A DNA stretch of 64,000 nt from Amborella trichopoda (Eukaryota > Streptophyta > Magnoliopsida > Amborellales > Amborellaceae), in the NCBI RefSeq assembly GCF_000471905.2, contig NW_006499705.1, positions 6,587,564-6,651,563 on the forward strand. The letters run 5' to 3'. Below the pieces are notes generated by a model. The model was given only the letters and a program-made list of their open reading frames with translations. It did not search any database and was not told where the DNA came from. Below are positions 57,161-64,000 of this stretch, piece by piece. Each line of letters begins with the position of its first letter. Position 1 is the stretch's first letter. The translations under genes were made by a program, and so were the position numbers.

Positions 57161-58204
57161 TCCCTGCCAAAATGAACAAACAAAGATGAAAACAGTGTTA
57201 CAAGGAGTCTCATGAAGTCACTGCAAATTAAGAGCCCCAAGCAGGGTATGTTTCAATTTCACTGTTGAGGTGTTGTATGTTTCAAAAGCCCCAAGCAGGG
57301 GAAAATTCTAACAAAAGTTAGCGGGGATGAGCTGTCACATGCTGAGAGCCCCAAACATGGGCAATTTAAGGGAATACGAAAAAGTTATAGGTCAAGTTGT
57401 CAACGACTTCCGAGATGCGACAATTTCAGTTCAAGAATAGAAAATGAAGAACTTTTGTGTCAAATACTGCCCCAAGCACAGGCAATTTAAGGGATCAGGT
57501 GAAAATTACCATTAAGGGCTAGCTCACCCGACCCTAATGCATCATACACCCCAAATGAGGGCTACGATACCAAAATAAGTTTAAAGGTTATGTGTGAGGG
57601 CTCAACAATGAAGGTTCTATGCATCATAATTCAGAAAACAAAAGAGCAGAACAGAAAGCAACTCTTGCGATGTGTGAGGCTCAGTCGAAGCTGAAATAAA
57701 AAATGGTCTTCACGGCCCTATTTTTGTAACCAAAAGTGGCCTACAAACATTGTTCTAAAAGAAATAAGGGCATTTATGCTCATTCAAGCAAACAATTAAG
57801 CATTTTGAGCTAAAAAACACACATGCATTAGTGGCAAAACACGAAAATTCGAAAGCAACATGGGGGTTTCTCAATTTTCGATCAACAGAAGCATGCTGAA
57901 ACATCTTACAAGCCAAAAATTTCCGAAATTTTCGCAAAAATCGAAGAAAACTGAAATTGGAGGTGTTTGGGGGCATACTTTTTTGATTGCTTTGCTCTTT
58001 GAAATGCGGCTACTACCCATCCACCATTGCTGCTCTCCATTCCAGCCATCCCCCTCGCCCACCATTGTCGAAAGAATCAACGAATCGATTTTCGTTTTGG
58101 CGCCCTCAGTTTAGAGAGAAAAGTGATAGAAATGGGAAAAGGAGAGATTTTAGAGAGGGAATCGGTGCCGGGAGGGTATGTCACAGAGGAAAAGAGCCCT
58201 AGGT
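57161..58204. repeat. Dispersed CCCCAAGC repeats and spacer
   Basis: Between 57230 and 57560 the motif GCCCCAAGCAGGG or a close variant occurs five times (about 57234, 57288, 57346, 57470, 57547), and GGCAATTTAAGGGA-like sequence twice (57361 and 57481). No gene is recognised in this stretch; it may be the untranslated end of the Gypsy element. Confidence 0.5.
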
Positions 58205-58206
58205 GA

Positions 58207-58424
58207 AGTTGTGACAGACCAAATTTTTAAAGAGAGAAGAAATTTCGCTCTCATGATGATGATTCATCATTCTCTTTTTTATATTTCTTTAACACCATTC
58301 AAAGTTGTGAGAGACATAATTTTTAGAGAGAAAAGAAATTTGGCCCTTTCATTTAGAAAAGGTTCTCAAGATGATGATTGATAATTTTTTTTATTTTTAT
58401 ATATTTCTTTAACACCATTCAATT
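58207..58424. repeat. Degenerate ~110-bp tandem duplication
   Basis: GTTGTGACAGACCAAATTTT with AGAGAAGAAATTTCG and ATTTCTTTAACACCATTCAA is repeated as GTTGTGAGAGACATAATTTT with AGAAAAGAAATTTGG and the same ending. Both units contain ATGATGATTSAT. Confidence 0.75.
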
Positions 58425-58559
58425 TTATTCAGTTATTGGCGAGGCCACTGTTTATGATGTCTGATGCATTGGGGAATGCATGAAATACTTTTCCTTTCTC
58501 TTTATCCGATGTATTAAGCATGAATAAAGTACTCATCGGTTCGAGATTTATTTATTTTT

Positions 58560-58938
58560 GGGTGTGGTTTCTATAAGGATGCAACCTTAAACAATCCACA
58601 CTTCTAAAATTTATCATAACATGTGATTTTGGTGTAAACCATTCTTAGGATTATCTTAAAATTTAATTATAAAATTTAAAACTCCAAAAATAGTTAAATC
58701 CAAGTAGATCTATAATCATATGAAAATGTTGAAAATGGATGGTCTAGATAATGTGCGGCACAATGCACTATTTTTAGGACTGAAAATGTATTTTCTTTTT
58801 CATATACATATACATACTTCTCGATGTTGAGATGATCAATCAAAGGGTTTTCAACATTAAAATAACCTGTTTCCATGGATTTTTACGTGCATCTTTAATT
58901 CTACATTTTAAGGTTGCAACCTTATATACACTTTTTCC
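58560..58938 (+). mobile_element. MITE family A, copy 2
   Basis: Starts GGGTGTGGTTTCTATAAGG and ends with the inverted CCTTATATACACTTTTTCC. The inner inverted block GCAACCTTAAA occurs near both ends. Flanks TTTATTTTT (58551-58559) and TTTATTATT (58939-58947) match at 8 of 9 bases. It is the same family as 4038-4390, in the opposite orientation. Confidence 0.75.
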
Positions 58939-59309
58939 TTTATTATTATTGATAAGGTGTTTATTTAGGAGATAGAGATTGACTTGAAGTGGGAGATAGG
59001 TGCCCCAAACTTGCTATCTCTGTATACCCCGATCTAGCCCATCTCAAATTGGACTAGTTTTAGATATTTTAAATTAAGTTGGGTGAGAAAGAGTTCCCAT
59101 TCATGAATAATTGGAGCGACCAAATTAGCGCCCTAAATTATTTATTGCAGGTGGGGGATAGATAACGTGATTATTCATGATTAAATGGTATGCTCAAAAT
59201 GGGGCTGAATTTCAAAAACGCCAACAACGTTGTACATCGCTGCTTTACCCAAGACATCGAAGTCTACACGACTCAAAAACTATTGTGACTGCATGCCCGA
59301 TATAATTTT

Positions 59310-59673
59310 GGAAAAATTTCGTATAGAATTTTAATTCTTCGTATTATTTTATAGCAGATATTCTTTTTGTTTTTCTTTCAAGCGGCATAAAAAAACTTCT
59401 AAAGATTTTACCATACCCCCTCATCTCTTATCTCCCTATTTTATTGACTTTTGATCATAAAAATTAGCTCCAACAAATAATTTTATATCATTTCGACCAA
59501 AATTTTTTTTTTTTAATGGGTTGAAAAGGAAAAAGAAAGTTAAAAAAGTTTTTACGATGAAATGATATAAAAAAATTTGGTAGGGATTTCTTTATGCCGC
59601 TTGAAAGAAAAACTGAAAAAAAATCTACCATGAAATAATATGAAGAATTGGGGTTCTATATGAAATTTTTCCC
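59310..59673. mobile_element. MITE with ~85-bp inverted ends
   Basis: The left arm GGAAAAATTTCGTATAGAA to TTTCTTTCAAGCGGCATAAA is inverted at the right, where TTTATGCCGCTTGAAAGAAA runs to TTCTATATGAAATTTTTCCC. The flank ATAATTTT occurs on both sides (59302-59309 and 59674-59681). It is 364 bp and non-coding. The terminal GGGAAAAATT and the 8-9-bp flank suggest a Mutator-type MITE. Confidence 0.82.
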
Positions 59674-59689
59674 ATAATTTTTTTTGAAT

Positions 59690-60527
59690 GATTAACTACA
59701 AGATTCATTAATACCCAAGAAATTACACGTAAGAAGGATGTAAACACCTAAGAAGATTGGTGCTACTTGGTTGGGGTCTAGGTTGGGTTTAGCCCGACCC
59801 GGAATCAACGACGACCCAACCAAATTACTACGTCCGCCACAATGGTCCTTATGATAGCCGGATGGCTGTGGTGGCAAATGTAGTGTTCCCCCTTTTTGTT
59901 TGATACGTTAACGATGGGAATGGAGGGTAGGATGGTATGTTGATGCATGCGCCCCTAACCACCATTGCTCCAACCCCATTCCCAAATCTGAAGTTTCCCC
60001 TTAGTAGTTCTTTCTGTCCAAAGGTCGCAACTAACTAGGAAAACAGAGGTGTCTCCCAACTTTGTGTGCACAAGGAATTCATGGATAGGGATCTCTTCAA
60101 CTTTTTAAGATGTCAATGTCCTTTCATTTCACGTATTTATGTGTGTCATGCGAAAGAACCATGGTACATGTGGGTTATGCTCTGTTGTGGTGACCAAGTG
60201 ATGAGCATGTTAAATTCAGAAGAAAGAAGAGGTGGTGGACGTATATCAAAGAACATTCTTACGGAATCCTATACCCTAATCACTGGTCTAATGGATATAA
60301 AAGAGAGGGGAACCTAGGTGAGGTCCCCGCATAACGAAGAAGTAATGTTAGCAGGAGATTCCAAGCACAAGAATAATAATGGTACTAAAAGATCATTCGG
60401 GGTTCAAGGAATGAAATCTGGACAGTTGAATCCAAGAAGAATATAAATGGTTCGTTATTTATTTTATTTGGCTATTATTAGCATGTAATGAATTGAGGAA
60501 GAGGCTTTTTTGACTGAGGTAGCATCC

Positions 60528-60564
<37 letters not shown>

Positions 60565-61740
60565 TCGAGCTCCAAACAAACAAAAGTGGAGAGAGAGAGA
60601 GAGAGAGAGAGAGCGCTCGAGCTCCAAACAAACAAAAGTGGCTCCTTTAATTGATGTGGGTGCACAAGTTGGTATGTGTGTATTGTTGCATGATGTACAC
60701 ACACAAAAAAAAGAAAAAAAAAAGTGAGGTAGACAGACACACTCACTAACGCGGAGAATGTTATGTGTCATCATCACTATGGGCACAATGCAAAAAAGAT
60801 CTCATGTTTTGCTCCAACATATGGCCACTTTTGCTTACTAGGAAAATGGCAGGGTATCCCCCTTTTTTTCTTATTATCATTATTATAAAATTTTGAGGGG
60901 TTGACGTGGAAGGGAATTAGCATATAGGTGGGGCATGGCTGCGGGCCTTCTATTCCTCCCTCTTCTATCCACCAAATCCCCTCGTACGCCCCAACAGCAA
61001 CAGCTGTACCAGGGAGAAACCCATCTTTTGCTGTTCTGGAATTTCTTGCTGTCCTTGTACTACTACTACTACTACCACCACCATCCCTGCACCACTTGTG
61101 AAGCCTAGCCCGGTGTCAATTTTCTGCAGTTACTCCATTGTGCTGTAATAGAATAGCACCTTCACTTCAACACATTGGGCATTTTTGTGGGGGGGGGCGG
61201 GGGGGGGTGTGAACGAAAAAAGGAAGCATCTGTGCCTGGAAGGTGATGGCGGTGGTGGTAGTGCTAATCCCATTGGATAAGCAGAGCTGTGATGATCCCA
61301 TCCTCTCTTCTATTCTAAGCAGAGGTGGGACCCACCAGGTAGTGGGAGTGTCCAAGGCTCTTGGGGGGAGAGAGAATTTTGTACAAATGATGGCGAGTCA
61401 GATAGCAAATGCTGGGAATAATCGACACAGTAGTAGGATTATGAGGAGCATAAATGGATATGATTTTGGAAAGTAGTAGTAATACCAGTGGGTCTTGGAG
61501 AATCCTTCCCCCTCCTCAACACCAAGTGGAAGAAGCCACAGGATAAAATTTCTATATATCTTGTGGGGGAGGATATCGCAGTATGTGCTGTCGGGCATCC
61601 ATCCGTGCATGCAACATCCCCCTCTTTCCTGATGGCCATAAATTCTTTCCTCCCGACGATGCAATGCCCATCGGAGCAGGCAATTGTCACCTGCCGTGAT
61701 CGATCCCCACTGCTGTTCCATCCCCCTCATTTCCTTGAAA
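59690..61740. other. PHO1 upstream region
   Basis: About 2 kb ahead of the PHO1 start, with no other gene seen. A 55-bp tandem duplication with (GA)n lies at ~60533-60645, CTA/CCA triplets at 61060-61083 and a G-run at 61187-61208. The P1BS motif (GNATATNC) was not found convincingly. Confidence 0.5.
60533..60645. repeat. Tandem duplication of (GA)n plus a 30-bp unit
   Basis: GAGAGA tract followed by GCGCTCGAGCTCCAAACAAA and CAAAAGTGG, repeated twice in full. The unit contains an AGCGCTCGAGCT partial palindrome. Confidence 0.9.
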
Positions 61741-64000
61741 ATGGTCAAATTCTCGAAGCAATTTGAGGCTCAGCTGGTCCCAGAGTGGAAAGACGCCTTT
61801 GTCGATTACTGGCAACTGAAAAAGGACTTGAAAAGAATCCACTTCCCCAAGCTCGAAAATCAGACGAAGAAAAACGACGCACCATCCAAAGGAGCTCTCC
61901 AAGCTAGAATTTTCCCATTCCATGCGGCTGCTCTTCTCCAACGGGTGTTCGGCCCATGCGCCACCGCTTCAAGCGAGCACAGGGCGATTCAGGTACTCTT
62001 TCCCATCCCTTACTCAGAGCTGAATGCCAATTGCTTCCCTCTTCACATTAAAAACTCAGACATCATCTAACTACTATTTCTCCTCGCATGGCTTGCTTTT
62101 TCATTTCTTTTCTCGCAACAGGTCCATAGGAAGTTGGCTACTTCTGCAAGCAAGGGCGACGTGTATGAAACTGAATTGTTAGAGCAATTTGCAGATACAA
62201 CTGCAGCAAAGGCTTTCTTCGCCCGGTTGGATCTCCAGCTGAATAAGGTGAACCAGTTTTACAAGACCAAGGAGAGAGAGTTTTTAGAGAGAGGAGTCAC
62301 GTTGAAGAAGCAATTGGCGATTTTGGTAGAACTCAAGGTATCTCTCAAAGGCCAGCCATGCATGATGGAGGTCATTGAGGATGCTTCTATCTCGAGCACC
62401 ACCAAATCATGTGGTACCACCATCTAATCCTTCCTTGTTTTGCGGGTCATCTTTTCGGAAAAAGGAAAAAGGAAAATAAATATAACATAGAGGACATTCC
62501 ACTTGCACACTACTTCGACAACTAGCAATTTATTAAGACCCTCCTGCAGAACACACAAGGAACTAGGACCCATGTAGAATTACAAAGTAGCAAAATCGAT
62601 TTGAGTTACACCCAGCTTATAATCACATCCCTAATGTGCAAAACTTTCATAATAACTGGCTTGGGCTTAAGTGGTTAGCAATTGACTTCCAACACATCTC
62701 CAAGCTCAATGCCAACCATGGAACTACCACAAACAAAAAAAAAAAACAGAGAGAGAACTATGACAGTGCAGTCACATTGACAAGTTGCCTACCATCACAT
62801 TGACGAGTTGCCTAACATCTTACACCCATGCAGAGGATGATTCAATGGAAGATCCTGCTGACCCAGACCCACAGCAGCTGGAGCCCGTGGCCTGTTGTGA
62901 GGTAGAGGAGGATGCAAGCACTCCCAACTCCAATGAAGCAGTGAAAGCTGTCAAGGAAAGAAGGGATGAAGCAAAGCTGAGCCTGTCGGGAAGGACATTT
63001 AGCTGCCAGGGGAGGAATGTGAGGATGAACATTCCCCTGACCAACCCCTCGAGAACAATTTCTGCCATCACAAACTTAGTGTGGGAGGATCTAGTCTCCC
63101 AGCCCAAAAAATGTAGTCCTGAAGGAAGCAAGTTGAGCATCAACAAGACTAAGCTGCACCATGCCGAGAAAATGATCCGGGGAGCCTTTGTCGAGTTGTA
63201 CAAGGGACTTGGTTTCCTAAAGACTTACAGGTAATTCTTGCCCCCTCTCTTTTGGTAAGCTGAAAGCCTATACCAAACATCTTTTCTTTGGTTGTCTTTT
63301 CCTTTTAACACAATTCCACTCCATTGCACGCAGATCTTTGAATATGCTAGCTTTTGTGAAGATCTTGAAGAAATTTGACAAGGTATTTGGCGTATTTTTA
63401 TTTTTATTTTTGTCCCCTGTATTAGTCTGGGTAGGTATGGCAACCTTTTAAATATACCAAGTCACAAATTTGAAGGAAATCAAAATGGCCTTCGCTTTCA
63501 GGTCACAGAACAACAAGTTCTGCCTATTTACTTGAAAGTTGTGGAGAGCTCCTACTTCAACAGCTCAGATAAGGTACACTTGCAACAAAGCTTACCCATT
63601 TAGTACAAAGGTGCATTCTGTGCAAAATAACCACAACAAGAAGAAAAAGGTCCATGTGCATGAGTGCGTAGGCGTGTATCTGACTGAAAAAGAGAGAAAG
63701 AGGGAGTGTGTGTGTATGTGTGCACGCTGGGGGGGAGGGGAGTCCTTTAGTCTCCGTAATTCCTGCTTTCCTTGCTGCATCACAGGTGATCAAGTCGATG
63801 GATGAGGTTGAAGATCTATTTGTGAAAAATTTTACTGGAGATGACCGTGTGAAAGCCATGAAGTATCTCAAACCGCGCCAACTTAGAGAATCTCATACAG
63901 TGACCTTTTTCATAGGTCAATAACATAATGCATGTTTTTTCCTTTTCTTTAAACTTTAGTTGTACCTGGACAAACACAGGTGAAGAAACTTGTTTTGATA
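61741..64000 (+). CDS. PHO1-H1: PHO1-type phosphate exporter (SPX part), 3' end beyond the window
   Basis: Exons 61741-61992, 62122-62337, 62836-63230, 63334-63382, 63502-63573 and 63786-63915 encode 371 residues in phase; the rest lies to the right. PHO1 proteins load phosphate into the xylem from Golgi/endosomal and plasma membranes. The SPX domain, which senses inositol pyrophosphates, spans [20 protein letters not shown] (1-20), [55 protein letters not shown] sequence and [11 protein letters not shown], whose lysines form the ligand surface in this family. The last visible segment, SHTVTFFI, begins the first membrane helix of the EXS part. N-terminal sequence resembles Arabidopsis PHO1;H1 more than PHO1. 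The exon 3 acceptor (62836, after GCAGAG) is chosen because it keeps phase; an extra small exon before it cannot be excluded. Confidence 0.9.

Overview
The window is nuclear DNA from a flowering plant. The genes are split by GT-AG introns. Several encode plant-only, chloroplast-targeted proteins. The intergenic space is packed with plant transposon types: Copia, Gypsy, L1, RTE, SINE, hAT-like and Mutator-like MITEs. Two runs of N (227 and 62 bases) mark it as draft assembly. I cannot name the species.

Genes, left to right: a thylakoid-lumen cyclophilin of the CYP26-2 type (minus, 1153-2342); a complete 19-exon bacterial-type PEP carboxylase, PPC4 (plus, 5239-20581); a decayed exon of TFIIH subunit p44 (minus, ~22765-23095); a two-exon gene for a 60-residue basic protein that I do not recognise (plus, 29402-29745); an MPH2/TL16.5-like thylakoid lumen protein (minus, 31204-34101); a lone first exon of isoprenylcysteine methylesterase, ICME (minus, 52654-53117); and the 5' part of a PHO1-type phosphate exporter with an SPX domain (plus, 61741 to beyond the window). 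They share no operon-like logic. Two encode lumen proteins, but on current evidence that is coincidence.

The most striking structure lies at 39389-50726. A Copia retrotransposon with both LTRs and a primer-binding site carries four later insertions, each with its own target-site duplication: a 1.9-kb solo LTR, a 734-bp hAT-like element, and a 5'-truncated L1 LINE, itself split inside its RNase H domain by a second solo LTR. Removing the insertions leaves a Copia of about 4.36 kb, a normal size, which supports the reading. Another copy of the innermost LTR lies at the very start of the window.

Other mobile DNA includes a 612-bp Mutator-like foldback element in PPC4 intron 9, built from about nine copies of a short palindrome; an RTE LINE with a nested SINE (26281-27674); several MITEs with 9-bp duplications; Copia fragments at 36-39 kb; and a Gypsy integrase remnant (plus) followed by an antisense plant-mobile-domain reading frame (53.7-57.2 kb).

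All exon boundaries were read by eye from splice sites, reading phase and remembered family sequence. No alignment was run.
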